NCBI GenBank assembly: GCA_017468935.1
Contig: JAFUHJ010000212.1
Span: forward strand, 1-36,265
Length of the DNA: 36,265 bases
Direction of reading: 5' to 3'
Source: Candidatus Methanomethylophilaceae archaeon
GTDB lineage: Archaea > Thermoplasmatota > Thermoplasmata > Methanomassiliicoccales > Methanomethylophilaceae
Notes under the pieces: generated by a model
What the model saw: the letters and a program-made list of their open reading frames with translations, nothing else
The model's database searches: none
Told to the model about the DNA's origin: nothing
Program-made: the position numbers and the translations under genes
Part shown: in pieces, positions 17,155 to 26,283 of the stretch
How the letters are laid out: each line of letters opens with the position of its first letter
Position numbering within the stretch: the stretch's first letter is position 1

Positions 17155-19338
17155 ATGCAGAACTATAGGTTCAATGTCATCGACAAAGCTAATTCTAAGA
17201 ACCCAATAGTAACGGTCGTCCCCGATAAGGAGACTTCGAATTATTACGGGTGCAACGTGTTCAATAGGGCCGCGATGAGGAAGTACCTCTCTGAGGATAC
17301 CCGTAGATCCATCTACGAGACTGTGGAGAGGGGAGCCACCCTTGACAGGGATGTCGCCGACCATGTGGCGGAAGGAATGAAGAGATGGGCCATGGACCAC
17401 GGTGCCACCCATTACACGCACTGGTTCCAGCCCCTCACCGGCGGAACAGCGGAGAAGCACGATTCGTTCACGGATCCGCGCCGTCACGGAGAGGCCATGG
17501 AGAATTTCAGCGGAAAGCTGCTCTTCCAGCAGGAACCTGACGCATCGTCTTTCCCAAGCGGAGGTCTCAGGAACACATTCGAAGCGAGAGGATACACGGC
17601 ATGGGATCCCTCGTCTCCTGCTTTCGTCATCGGGGATACGCTCTGTGTCCCTACGGTCTTCGTATCATACACAGGAGAGGCGCTCGACTACAAGACTCCC
17701 CTGCTCAAGTCAGATGCTGCGGTGACCAAAGCAGCCAAGGAGATCTTAGAGTACTTCGGGGAGGGCGATGAGGTCGTCCATTCATATCTCGGATGGGAAC
17801 AGGAGTACTTCCTGGTGGACAAGGATCTATTCATGCAGCGTCCTGACCTCGTTCTCACGGACCGTACTCTTCTCGGTCATGACAGTGCCAGAAACCAGCA
17901 GCTCGATGATCACTATTTCGCGGATATCCCTCCGAGGGTCCTGAATTTCATCAGGGACCTGGAGATCGAAGCGTACAAACTGGGAATACCCGTCAAGACT
18001 AGGCACAATGAGGTAGCACCCAACCAGTTCGAGATCGCACCTGTCTACGAGGCGGCCAACCTGGCGATCGATCACAATCTGCTCCTGATGTCCGTTATGA
18101 AGTCCGTGGCGCAGAACCACGGTTTCGAGCTCTTGCTCCACGAGAAACCCTTCGCAGGTATCAACGGATCCGGAAAGCATTGCAACTGGTCCCTCGGAAC
18201 CGAGAGCGGTATCGGCCTGATGTCACCCGGAAAGACAGACGAGGAGAATCTCAGATTCCTGTGCTTCATGGCCAACACGCTGAAGGCCGTATACGATAAC
18301 AACGGACTCCTGAAGGCTACCGTCCTCAACGCTACCAATGCGCACAGGCTCGGTGCCAACGAGGCTCCTCCTGCGATCATCTCATCATTCCTGGGAAAGC
18401 AGGTCAGCGATGCTTTCAGTAAGCTCCTCGAGAGCAAGGGTATGGTCAAGATCTCAGGAAAGAAGGGATATAGCCTCGGCATCCCCCAGATTCCCGAGTT
18501 GCTCATCGATAACACGGACAGGAACAGGACGTCTCCCTTTGCATTCACCGGTAACAGGTTCGAGTTCAGGGCTGTCGGTTCATCTGCCAACTGTTCGGGT
18601 GCCATCATGGTGCTCAACACCATCCTGGCCAATCAGCTGAGGATGTTCAAGAAGGCGGTGGACGAGAAGGTATCATCAGGTGTTCCGGTCATGCAGGCCA
18701 TCCTCGATGAGACCCGCGAGACCTACAGGGCATGTCAGCACATCTGCTTTGACGGTAACGGATATTCCGACGAGTGGAAGGCCGAGGCGGCAAGACGCGG
18801 TCTTGACTGTGAGACGTCTCCCCCCATCATCTATGACCAGTACACTTCTAAGGACACCGTCAGGATATTCTCCGAGACAGGGGTCCTGAGCGAGATCGAA
18901 CTGGAATCCAGGAAGGAGGTCTACTGGGAGATCTACTGCAAGAAGCTGGCCATCGAGGCAAAGGTGCTCAGCGACCTCACGACCAATCACATCATCCCAG
19001 TGGCAATCAAGTACCAGAGCGTACTGCTCGAGAACGTAAAGGACCTCAAGGAGATCTATGGGGATCCGGATTACAGGTCCAGGGCAAAATCCCAGTTGAA
19101 CCTCATCGACCGCATATCCGCGGACATCGAGGGAGCGGAGACCGGAGTGGAAGAGTTGGACCGTCTCGAGGAGAAGCTCTCCAGAATGGATAACGGACGC
19201 GAATCCGCGATCATCTATCATGACGAGGTCGCACCACTCATGGAGAGGATCAGGAAGCATGTCGACTCGCTCGAGATGACTGTCGACGATCAGATGTGGC
19301 CCTTACCCAAGTACAGGGAACTCCTGTTCATACACTGA
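17155..19338 (+). CDS. glnN: Type III glutamine synthetase (GlnN)
   Basis: This 727-residue enzyme makes glutamine from glutamate, ammonia and ATP. Its length and motifs are those of the type III family and not the ~450-residue GSI used by most archaea: THWFQPLTGGTAEKHDSF and FPSGGLRNTFEARGYTAWD near the N-terminus, GWEQEYFLVD with metal-binding glutamates, RHNEVAPNQFEIAP, and GINGSGKHCNWSLG in the ATP/glutamate site. GSIII is known mainly from Bacteroidetes, Firmicutes and cyanobacteria, so acquisition from bacteria is likely, though base composition here does not stand out. gltB follows after 8 nt, so both steps of the GS-GOGAT cycle are co-transcribed. The start at ATG 17155 is supported by a TATA box at the leaderless distance. 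Confidence 0.95.
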   Translation: MQNYRFNVIDKANSKNPIVTVVPDKETSNYYGCNVFNRAAMRKYLSEDTRRSIYETVERGATLDRDVADHVAEGMKRWAMDHGATHYTHWFQPLTGGTAEKHDSFTDPRRHGEAMENFSGKLLFQQEPDASSFPSGGLRNTFEARGYTAWDPSSPAFVIGDTLCVPTVFVSYTGEALDYKTPLLKSDAAVTKAAKEILEYFGEGDEVVHSYLGWEQEYFLVDKDLFMQRPDLVLTDRTLLGHDSARNQQLDDHYFADIPPRVLNFIRDLEIEAYKLGIPVKTRHNEVAPNQFEIAPVYEAANLAIDHNLLLMSVMKSVAQNHGFELLLHEKPFAGINGSGKHCNWSLGTESGIGLMSPGKTDEENLRFLCFMANTLKAVYDNNGLLKATVLNATNAHRLGANEAPPAIISSFLGKQVSDAFSKLLESKGMVKISGKKGYSLGIPQIPELLIDNTDRNRTSPFAFTGNRFEFRAVGSSANCSGAIMVLNTILANQLRMFKKAVDEKVSSGVPVMQAILDETRETYRACQHICFDGNGYSDEWKAEAARRGLDCETSPPIIYDQYTSKDTVRIFSETGVLSEIELESRKEVYWEIYCKKLAIEAKVLSDLTTNHIIPVAIKYQSVLLENVKDLKEIYGDPDYRSRAKSQLNLIDRISADIEGAETGVEELDRLEEKLSRMDNGRESAIIYHDEVAPLMERIRKHVDSLEMTVDDQMWPLPKYRELLFIH

Positions 19339-19346
19339 AGATAACC

Positions 19347-22300
19347 ATGAACAGAGTTCGCGGTTTGTACGACCCTCTAAAGGGGAAGGGATCATGCGGC
19401 GTGGGCATGGTAGTCAGGATGGACGGGGCCAGATCTCACGCCATAGTCGAGGACGGTCTTAGTGTCCTGGAGAATCTGGCACATCGCGGTGCGGAGAATG
19501 CTGACGGCAGGACCGGGGACGGATCGGGGATAATGATACAGATCCCCCACGAGTTCATACTCAAGTGCGGGATCAATGTACCCGAGGCCGGAAGATACGG
19601 TACCGGTATCGTATTCCTCCCCCGTGACCCCGTCAGGTACAGGAGGTGCCTGGACGTGTTCGAGAGGGAATGTTCGTCCGCGGGTCTTGCGGTCATCGGC
19701 ACGAGGGATGTTCCCGTCGATCATGACGTACCCGGACCTTTGGCATCCGAGATGGAACCGAACATCGTACAGGTGTTCGTTAGCAGCTACGATAGCCAGG
19801 AGACCCTGGAGCACAAGCTGTATCTCGTCAGGAAGCATCTGGAGAGGGATGATGTCGACGAGGATCTCTATGTCTGCAGTCTCTCTACCAGGACCATAGT
19901 CTATAAGGGGATGCTCACACCGAAGCAGCTTCGCAAATACTATCTCGACCTGTCCGATCCCGAGGTGATCTCCGCAGTGGCGATGGTGCATTCCAGATTC
20001 AGTACCAACACCCTTCCGATGTGGAAGCTGGCACAGCCGTTCAGGATGCTCTGCCACAACGGGGAGATCAATACAATATCTGCGAACCGCTCATGGATGC
20101 ATGCAAGGGAGAACGTCCTCAGGAGCAAGGTGTTCCCCGACATACAGGATATATCGCCGATAGTGGAGCCCGGTATGAGCGACAGCGCATCGCTCGGCAA
20201 CGTGTTCGAGTTCCTCACAATGAGCGGTCTGTCCATGACCAACGCCCTCACTGCACTCATCCCCGAGTCCTGGAATGGGAAGAATCCGATCCCCGACTCG
20301 CTCAAGGCGTATTACGAGTACAATTCTATCAACATGGAGCCTTGGGACGGTCCTGCGGCCGTGCTGTTCACCGACGGCAGGTTCGCCGGAGGGATGTTGG
20401 ACAGGAACGGTCTCCGTCCGGTCAGATATACCGTGACAAAGGACGGATTGCTGATCCTTTCCTCCGAGGTCGGGGTACTCCGTATCGATGAGAAATCCGT
20501 GAAGGAGACGGGTAGGCTGAGGCCGGGTAAGATGATGCTCGTGGATACACGTGAAGGTAGGATCATCAGTGACAGCGACATCAAATCTGCCCTCTCATCC
20601 GCATATCCTTACAGGGATTGGCTGGAGAAGAACCGTCTAGATCTCGCAGATGTCTCTTCCGGACGTGTCGTGGACCGTTCGGTGGAGGACATACAACGCA
20701 TGAAGGCCGAGTTCATGTACTCTAAGGAGGACATAGAGACAATACTCATCCCCTCCGTTCTGAATCTTAAGGAACCGGTATCCGCTACGGGATCAGATAT
20801 ACCGATGCCCGCACTGTCGGATGTTCCGCAGTTGTTCTTCAACTACTTCAGACAGTCATTCGCACAGGTCACCAACCCTCCGATTGACCCTATAAGGGAG
20901 GAACTGGTGATGTCCATCACGAGTTACATCGGACCAGTGCACAATGACATCCTGTCTCCGGCGCCGGAGAACTGCAGCATCGTGAAGGTAAGGCATCCGA
21001 TAATCACCAATCGCGAACTGGATCTGTTGAAGAATCTGAGGTATCGCGGATTCTCTACCGAGGTCATACCCATGTTTTTCGATGTCTCCGAAGGGGCAGA
21101 GGGCATGAGGAAGGCCCTGGACAGGATATGCTCCCTCGCTGACGAGATCGTCGACAGGGGAGGATCTTACATCATCCTGTCCGACCGCGGGACCGACAGG
21201 GAACACGCGGCGATCCCATCGCTTCTGGCGGTATCTGCTGTGAACCAGCATCTGATGGAGAACAAGAAGCGCCTCAGTACCGGGATAATAGTAGAATCGG
21301 CGGAGCCAAGGGAGGTCGAGCATATGGCACTCCTGTTCGCGTACGGGGCCAATCTGGTGAATCCGTACTTGACATTCGCAGTCCTGGAGGAACTGAGTGC
21401 CGCCGGCAGGCTCCCGTACGATCCCGACACGTCGGAGTACAGATACATCCGTGTACTCGAGAAGGGTCTTATGAAGATAATGTCGAAGATGGGGATCTCC
21501 ACCATCCGCTCATACCGCAGTTCGCGTCTGTTCGAGACCCTCGGGCTCGACCGCGATCTGTGCGACAAGTACCTATCGGGGACTGCATCCTCAATAGGAG
21601 GAGCGACGCTCGACGATATAGTGCCAGATATAATCCGTAATCATGTCGATGCATTCAATGGGGGACAGGAGATCAAGGACTTCGGGATATACACGTACCG
21701 TAAGGGAGGGGAGCGCCATGCTTGGTCCCCGGAGACGGTCAAGTTGCTGCAGGCGGTGTCTTCCGACCCCGGAAGGTACGGTGAATTCGCCAAACAGACG
21801 TCCGATCCCGAAAGGCCGTTCTATATCCGTGACCTGATGGACATAAAGAAGTCCGATGCTGTTCCGATCGAGGAGGTCGAACCGGTCTCGGAGATAGTAC
21901 GCAGGTTCGTCATAGAGGCCATGTCCTTCGGGGCCATTAGCAAAGAGGCTCACTGGACCGCGGCCGAGGCGGCCAACAGGATCAATGCGATGAGCAACTG
22001 TGGTGAGGGAGGAGAGGATCCCGCAAGATCCGAAATCAGGGACGGTAGGGACGTACATTCTGCTGTCAGACAGGTCGCTTCGGGAAGGTTCGGTGTCGAT
22101 GCCAGATACCTGGTGGATGCGGACGAGCTCCAGATCAAATGCGCCCAGGGTGCCAAACCCGGAGAGGGCGGGCAGCTCATGGGATTCAAGGTGGACAGCA
22201 CCATTGCCGCCATACGTCACACGCTTCCGGGCGTCACACTCATATCGCCGCCGCCGCATCACGACATCTATTCGATAGAGGATCTGAAACAGCTCATAAC

Positions 22301-23723
22301 CGACCTCAGGGCCGTCAACCCATCAGCAAGGATAAGCGTTAAACTGGTCTCCGAGGCCAGCGTCGGTACCGTGGCTGCAGGTGTGGCAAAGGCTGGAGCG
22401 GATATGATACTGATCTCAGGCTCGGATGGAGGTACCGGTGCTGCACCGATATCATCCATGAGATATGCGGGACTCCCGTGGGAGATAGGTCTCGCGGAGA
22501 CGCAGCAGGCCTTGATATCAAACGGTCTCAGAGGCCGTGTGAGGCTCCAGGTCGACGGTCAGATGAAGACCGCCCGCGATGTTGTCATAGCAGCCCTTCT
22601 CGGTGCCGAGGAGTTCGGTTTCGCCACATCGGTCATGATCTCCATGGGATGCATTATGTGCCGTAAGTGCCAGACGAACACATGTCCCGCAGGTATAGCC
22701 ACTCAGGATCCAGGGAAGAGGGCGAAGTTCAAAGGTACTCCCCAGGGGATAATAAACTACTTCACGGCCATTGCCGAGGATGTCAGGAGAATACTATCTG
22801 ACATGGGGTTTCGTTCTTTGGACGAGATCGTGGGCAGGGCCGACCTGGTCACAAGGAGGGAGGCTGTCGGCGAGAGGTCCCTCGACATCTCGCCTCTGCT
22901 CCTCATGCCGGAAGGCACAAGGATGTTCAGCGAAGGTCAGCCGGAATGCATCGCATCCAGCGTGGAGAGGTCCCTGATCAATCAGGTCGTCTCCGCTGAT
23001 AGCGGATCCCCGATCATTCTGGAGTGCAGCATCTCCAACACCGACCGTTCAGTAGGCGCTGGATTGACCGGAGCGGTCCTGAGAGGAGGGAGGGACTGCT
23101 CCAAAGGCATCGACGTAACATTCAGAGGGAACGCGGGACAGAGTTTCGGAGCGTTCCTCACGAAGGGCATATCATTCCGTCTGGAAGGTCTTGCCAACGA
23201 TTTCGTCGGTAAGGGGCTATCCGGCGGACGCATAGCGATAATAGGTCCGGTACCAGGTCCGTCCAACGTCATAGCGGGCAATACGGTTCTTTACGGTGCG
23301 ACATCGGGCGAGCTCTATGTGGCCGGTACGGTAGGTGAGAGGTTCTGCGTCCGTAACAGCGGAGCGGTGGCCGTGGCCGAAGGTGTCGGTGACCATTGCT
23401 GCGAATACATGACCGGAGGCAGGGTGGTCGTGCTCGGCAGCTGCGGAAGGAACTTCGCAGCAGGTATGTCGGCCGGAGTTGCCTATGTACTTGACGACGA
23501 AGGGGATTTTGATCGTCACTGCAACATGGACATGGTCGAACTGGAACTCGTGGAGGATGTATCTGACCGTAGGGAGCTGAAAGGCATCCTGGAGGACCAT
23601 CTGAGGTACACGGGCAGCAGTAAGGCAGCAGAATTGTTGTCCGATTGGGACAGCAGCTGCAAGAGGTTTGTCAAGGTCATCCCGGTCGGTTACAAGATGC
23701 TGCTGAAGGATGAGAGTAATTGA
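19347..23723 (+). CDS. gltB: Glutamate synthase large subunit (GOGAT), full-length
   Basis: This 1458-residue flavoenzyme converts glutamine plus 2-oxoglutarate to two glutamates. The N-terminal amidotransferase has its nucleophile at Cys17 (KGSCGVGM), so a 16-residue propeptide must be removed, and continues with LAHRGAENADGRTGDGSG. A central domain follows, then the FMN barrel with GEGGEDPAR, QCAQGAKPGEGGQL-like KCAQGAKPGEGGQL, ISPPPHHDIYSIEDL and SGSDGGTGAAPISS. The 3Fe-4S cysteines are spaced C-x5-C-x4-C (GCIMCRKCQTNTCPAG). The C-terminal GXGXG beta-helix closes the protein. No gltD small subunit is adjacent, so it is either ferredoxin-dependent or pairs with a distant subunit. ATG 19347 was chosen over the longer frame that overlaps glnN, because it precedes the propeptide closely. 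Confidence 0.95.
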   Translation: MNRVRGLYDPLKGKGSCGVGMVVRMDGARSHAIVEDGLSVLENLAHRGAENADGRTGDGSGIMIQIPHEFILKCGINVPEAGRYGTGIVFLPRDPVRYRRCLDVFERECSSAGLAVIGTRDVPVDHDVPGPLASEMEPNIVQVFVSSYDSQETLEHKLYLVRKHLERDDVDEDLYVCSLSTRTIVYKGMLTPKQLRKYYLDLSDPEVISAVAMVHSRFSTNTLPMWKLAQPFRMLCHNGEINTISANRSWMHARENVLRSKVFPDIQDISPIVEPGMSDSASLGNVFEFLTMSGLSMTNALTALIPESWNGKNPIPDSLKAYYEYNSINMEPWDGPAAVLFTDGRFAGGMLDRNGLRPVRYTVTKDGLLILSSEVGVLRIDEKSVKETGRLRPGKMMLVDTREGRIISDSDIKSALSSAYPYRDWLEKNRLDLADVSSGRVVDRSVEDIQRMKAEFMYSKEDIETILIPSVLNLKEPVSATGSDIPMPALSDVPQLFFNYFRQSFAQVTNPPIDPIREELVMSITSYIGPVHNDILSPAPENCSIVKVRHPIITNRELDLLKNLRYRGFSTEVIPMFFDVSEGAEGMRKALDRICSLADEIVDRGGSYIILSDRGTDREHAAIPSLLAVSAVNQHLMENKKRLSTGIIVESAEPREVEHMALLFAYGANLVNPYLTFAVLEELSAAGRLPYDPDTSEYRYIRVLEKGLMKIMSKMGISTIRSYRSSRLFETLGLDRDLCDKYLSGTASSIGGATLDDIVPDIIRNHVDAFNGGQEIKDFGIYTYRKGGERHAWSPETVKLLQAVSSDPGRYGEFAKQTSDPERPFYIRDLMDIKKSDAVPIEEVEPVSEIVRRFVIEAMSFGAISKEAHWTAAEAANRINAMSNCGEGGEDPARSEIRDGRDVHSAVRQVASGRFGVDARYLVDADELQIKCAQGAKPGEGGQLMGFKVDSTIAAIRHTLPGVTLISPPPHHDIYSIEDLKQLITDLRAVNPSARISVKLVSEASVGTVAAGVAKAGADMILISGSDGGTGAAPISSMRYAGLPWEIGLAETQQALISNGLRGRVRLQVDGQMKTARDVVIAALLGAEEFGFATSVMISMGCIMCRKCQTNTCPAGIATQDPGKRAKFKGTPQGIINYFTAIAEDVRRILSDMGFRSLDEIVGRADLVTRREAVGERSLDISPLLLMPEGTRMFSEGQPECIASSVERSLINQVVSADSGSPIILECSISNTDRSVGAGLTGAVLRGGRDCSKGIDVTFRGNAGQSFGAFLTKGISFRLEGLANDFVGKGLSGGRIAIIGPVPGPSNVIAGNTVLYGATSGELYVAGTVGERFCVRNSGAVAVAEGVGDHCCEYMTGGRVVVLGSCGRNFAAGMSAGVAYVLDDEGDFDRHCNMDMVELELVEDVSDRRELKGILEDHLRYTGSSKAAELLSDWDSSCKRFVKVIPVGYKMLLKDESN

Positions 23724-23730
23724 TCATTAT

Positions 23731-23754
23731 GGCAGGGTCATCATCGGCCCTGCC
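23731..23754 (+). terminator. Hairpin terminator after gltB
   Basis: GGCAGGG (23731-23737) pairs with CCCTGCC (23748-23754) around a 10-nt loop, 7 nt past the gltB stop. A second weak stem GGAAA/TTTCC follows at once. The same 7-bp stem ends glnK. Confidence 0.5.
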
Positions 23755-23821
23755 GGAAAACCCCTTTCCGATGAACGGATGGATTATCTCGATTGCAGCC
23801 AATTGGTTCCGTTAAGCCGAC

Positions 23822-23834
23822 CTAATTACTAAAT
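23822..23834 (+). promoter_or_regulatory. TATA-like box of the carbonic anhydrase gene
   Basis: CTAATTACTAAAT is centred about 30 nt before ATG 23858. There is no ribosome binding site between them, consistent with a leaderless mRNA. Confidence 0.4.
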
Positions 23835-23857
23835 CGGACTATCATTTTCCCCGTTAT

Positions 23858-24433
23858 ATGGCCCCACATTCGGCACCCAGAGGGAACATATCCGCACAGG
23901 AAGCATTGGAAAGGATCAGAGAAGGCAATTCCCTGTTCGTCAAGCATGTGGAGTATCGCGGGGATATAACCGAGGAGAGGGTCAGGGATGCAGCGATCAA
24001 CGGTCAGCACCCTTATGCGGCCATTGTCAGCTGCTCTGATTCCCGTGTGATACCCGAGGTGATCTTCTCCGCAGGTATCGGAGAACTCTTCGTGATCAGG
24101 ACGGCAGGTAACGTCGTCGATGACATCAACACCATGGGCAGTTTGGAATACGCGGTGAACCATCTCGGATGCAACCTGATAGTCGTGATGGGCCATACGA
24201 AGTGCGGTGCGGTCGCCGAGGCGCTCAACGGGTTCCACGAGGAGCATGCGCTCCGTATCATCAAGGAGATCGTGGACGGTATCGGTGACGAGAGGGATCC
24301 CACGAAGGCATCCATATTGAACATCAAGAACAGCGTCCGTCTGATCAAAGAGGATATGAACGACAGGGACGGACTCGAGATCATCGGTGCTCTCTACGAT
24401 ATCGAGACAGGCGAAGTGGAGTTCATCGATTGA
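23858..24433 (+). CDS. Beta-class carbonic anhydrase
   Basis: This 191-residue zinc enzyme interconverts carbon dioxide and bicarbonate. The zinc site is complete: cysteine and the Asp-Arg dyad in SCSDSR near residue 59-63, histidine and cysteine in MGHTKCGAV near residue 113-116, and the RTAGNVVDD strand between. The N-terminus has the usual helix (SAQEALERIREGNSLFV). Bicarbonate is a substrate of the carbamoyl-phosphate synthase encoded 9 kb away and of carboxylation reactions, but a link is only inferred. It has its own TATA-like box after the gltB terminator. Its TGA directly abuts the stop of the convergent radical SAM gene. Confidence 0.93.
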   Translation: MAPHSAPRGNISAQEALERIREGNSLFVKHVEYRGDITEERVRDAAINGQHPYAAIVSCSDSRVIPEVIFSAGIGELFVIRTAGNVVDDINTMGSLEYAVNHLGCNLIVVMGHTKCGAVAEALNGFHEEHALRIIKEIVDGIGDERDPTKASILNIKNSVRLIKEDMNDRDGLEIIGALYDIETGEVEFID

Positions 24434-26047
24434 TCAGCCAAGGACGATGATGTCCTTCAGCTTCTCAACAACAGACGGGTCCTCGATGACCGCCGCCAGT
24501 TCTTCCAAACTTGAGAAGGGTCTCTCCATAACGAGCTTGCTCGCTCTTTTCTTTCCGATCCCGGGGAGTCCCGCAAGGGATGACATCGGCATATGATTGA
24601 TATCGAACGGATAGGTTATGCCTGTGATGGAACGGAATCCCCATTCTGTTACGAAAACATCATGGAATTCCTCGGTATCCACCTTGTACGGTATACCGAC
24701 CAGCAGCGGATATGAACCGATCTGCCTTCCGAAGGTGGTGTTCCCGTCGTTCAGCTCCATGTAGACGTCCTTGAGTATGGTACCGTAAGGCACTATGCGC
24801 TCGAGCATGACACGGTCGATATCCTCCCTGACCTCCTCCTTGAACTTCTTGAACCTGCGCTGGTCCACCTTGACCTCGAAAGGCCTTCTCACCGGAAGGA
24901 CCTGACGGATGTTGATACGGCGTATCATCAGTCCCTCGTCCTTCATCCTGTTCAGGATATCCATGTCCATGGCGTAGGTGTTCTTCGTCTCGCCGTCGAG
25001 TCCGCAGATGATGTTGATCCCGGGGAGCAGTTTGGGCATCCCGCGCTCCCCTCTATCCGAACCCACTTTGTTGATCAGTCTGACGGCATCCATGACCTGG
25101 TCGGGCATGCTGTTGAGATTGTTCTCGGTGATGACGAACGGATCTGCCGTCTCCATACCAAGTGCCAGCACGTTACCGTCGGTACAGTTGTCGGCTATGA
25201 TGCGGAGTATCTCCTCCGCTTCCTTCGGATATGTGGCGATGACCGCAGGGTTGGCGTTGTCCACGTGGATCGTGTCGAATCCCATGGAATGGAGGCCTTC
25301 GAACAGTTCCCTCACCGCTGACGGATTCGGGCGGGGGGTCTCGGAATCATCCTCCGAACCGAAGGATACGATGCATGTCTGCCCGCCTATCCTTATGTTC
25401 CTCACACCTAGATCCCTCAGTTTCCGAGCCTCTGCGAGGATATCGCCGGGTGACCTCATCAGGGGCTTCCCTTTCATCGGCTCGATGCAGTAGGAGCAGC
25501 CTCCCGACTTGTAGCGGTGGCATCCCCTGTATGATTCAATCTCCGCCACCAATGGTTCTGGGAAGTCCTGATGCTGTGTGACGATATCGGCACCGAGCAT
25601 CATCCACCTGTTCCATTCCTCCAGGGTCCTGTATCTTTCAAGGACCTCCTTCCCGGATATGCCGTCGTAGAGCGAAGCGGCAGGATCCTGTTTGATTATG
25701 AAATCGAAGGCCTCGGCCTCCTTGGAGTCCGCGGCGGAACCGCTGATCATCTTCCATCCCTTCAGCTTCGGGGTAATCTCCGAGAGCTCCTTGAGGGACA
25801 TGGGCATGGTCCTCAGATACTTGCCTGGCACAGTGTTCCCGGATAGTACGACGGTCACTGCCGCATCAGGTATCCGCCTGCCCTTGCGGATCATGTCTAT
25901 GGAGATGTATTCCACCCTGTCGGCACCCGCATCCAATGCCGCTCCGGCTATGGAGCGGATCATCGGGGAGATGTACGGAGGTACACCTAGGGCAGCGGGG
26001 TCGTCGATGTATCCGTCGATCAGGGCTATTACTATCTCCTTCGCCAT
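24434..26047 (-). CDS. Radical SAM protein with C-terminal helix-hairpin-helix (COG1031 type)
   Basis: The 537-residue protein has an N-terminal ~150-residue domain (IVIALIDGYIDDP, ending LGADIVTQHQDFPEP), then a radical SAM core whose cluster cysteines are Cys176, Cys184 and Cys187, spaced C-x7-C-x2-C instead of the canonical C-x3-C-x2-C. NIRIGGQTC, VLALGMETADP, LPGINIICGLDGET and RINIRQVLP follow as barrel strands. The C-terminus has a DNA/RNA-binding helix-hairpin-helix (SLAGLPGIGKKRASKLV). This architecture matches the uncharacterised archaeal COG1031 family; the substrate is unknown, and nucleic acid or RNA modification is a reasonable guess. ATG 26047 is preferred over an upstream TTG; a TATA-like ATTAACAAATA lies about 27 nt before it. 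Confidence 0.85.
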   Translation of the reverse strand: MAKEIVIALIDGYIDDPAALGVPPYISPMIRSIAGAALDAGADRVEYISIDMIRKGRRIPDAAVTVVLSGNTVPGKYLRTMPMSLKELSEITPKLKGWKMISGSAADSKEAEAFDFIIKQDPAASLYDGISGKEVLERYRTLEEWNRWMMLGADIVTQHQDFPEPLVAEIESYRGCHRYKSGGCSYCIEPMKGKPLMRSPGDILAEARKLRDLGVRNIRIGGQTCIVSFGSEDDSETPRPNPSAVRELFEGLHSMGFDTIHVDNANPAVIATYPKEAEEILRIIADNCTDGNVLALGMETADPFVITENNLNSMPDQVMDAVRLINKVGSDRGERGMPKLLPGINIICGLDGETKNTYAMDMDILNRMKDEGLMIRRINIRQVLPVRRPFEVKVDQRRFKKFKEEVREDIDRVMLERIVPYGTILKDVYMELNDGNTTFGRQIGSYPLLVGIPYKVDTEEFHDVFVTEWGFRSITGITYPFDINHMPMSSLAGLPGIGKKRASKLVMERPFSSLEELAAVIEDPSVVEKLKDIIVLG

Positions 26048-26087
26048 ATGACGTATCAACGGGCTACTCCTATTTGTTAATGAGTCG

Positions 26088-26279
26088 TCACCGGAACATG
26101 TAGAAGAACGGCAATGTTACGATGAATCCGCCCAGACAGCATGGGAAACAGCAATCGTCGGTGCAGTCCATCAGCATGCTGCCGAATGTTCCGGAGGGAT
26201 CGCCCAGGAATGTGTTCTCCATCCAACCATCATTCGATTGGAGCAGATATTTGGATAGTAAGGAGTCGATTGGTTCCAT
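26088..26279 (-). CDS. Small cysteine-rich, membrane-type peptide of unknown function
   Basis: The 63-residue product is not recognised. The first ~35 residues are polar; the end is a compact cysteine cluster (MDCTDDCCFPCCLGG, five cysteines) running straight into a hydrophobic tail (FIVTLPFFYMFR). The start is well supported: ATG 26279 has a perfect GGAGGT ribosome binding site eight bases upstream (26293-26288), stronger than most genes here. The gene ends 40 bp before the radical SAM gene on the same strand. A CCCC-CCXXC-like cluster next to a membrane segment suggests metal or lipid attachment, or palmitoyl-like anchoring seen in eukaryotic cysteine-rich tail proteins, but no function can be given. 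Confidence 0.5.
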   Translation of the reverse strand: MEPIDSLLSKYLLQSNDGWMENTFLGDPSGTFGSMLMDCTDDCCFPCCLGGFIVTLPFFYMFR

Positions 26280-26283
26280 GCAA

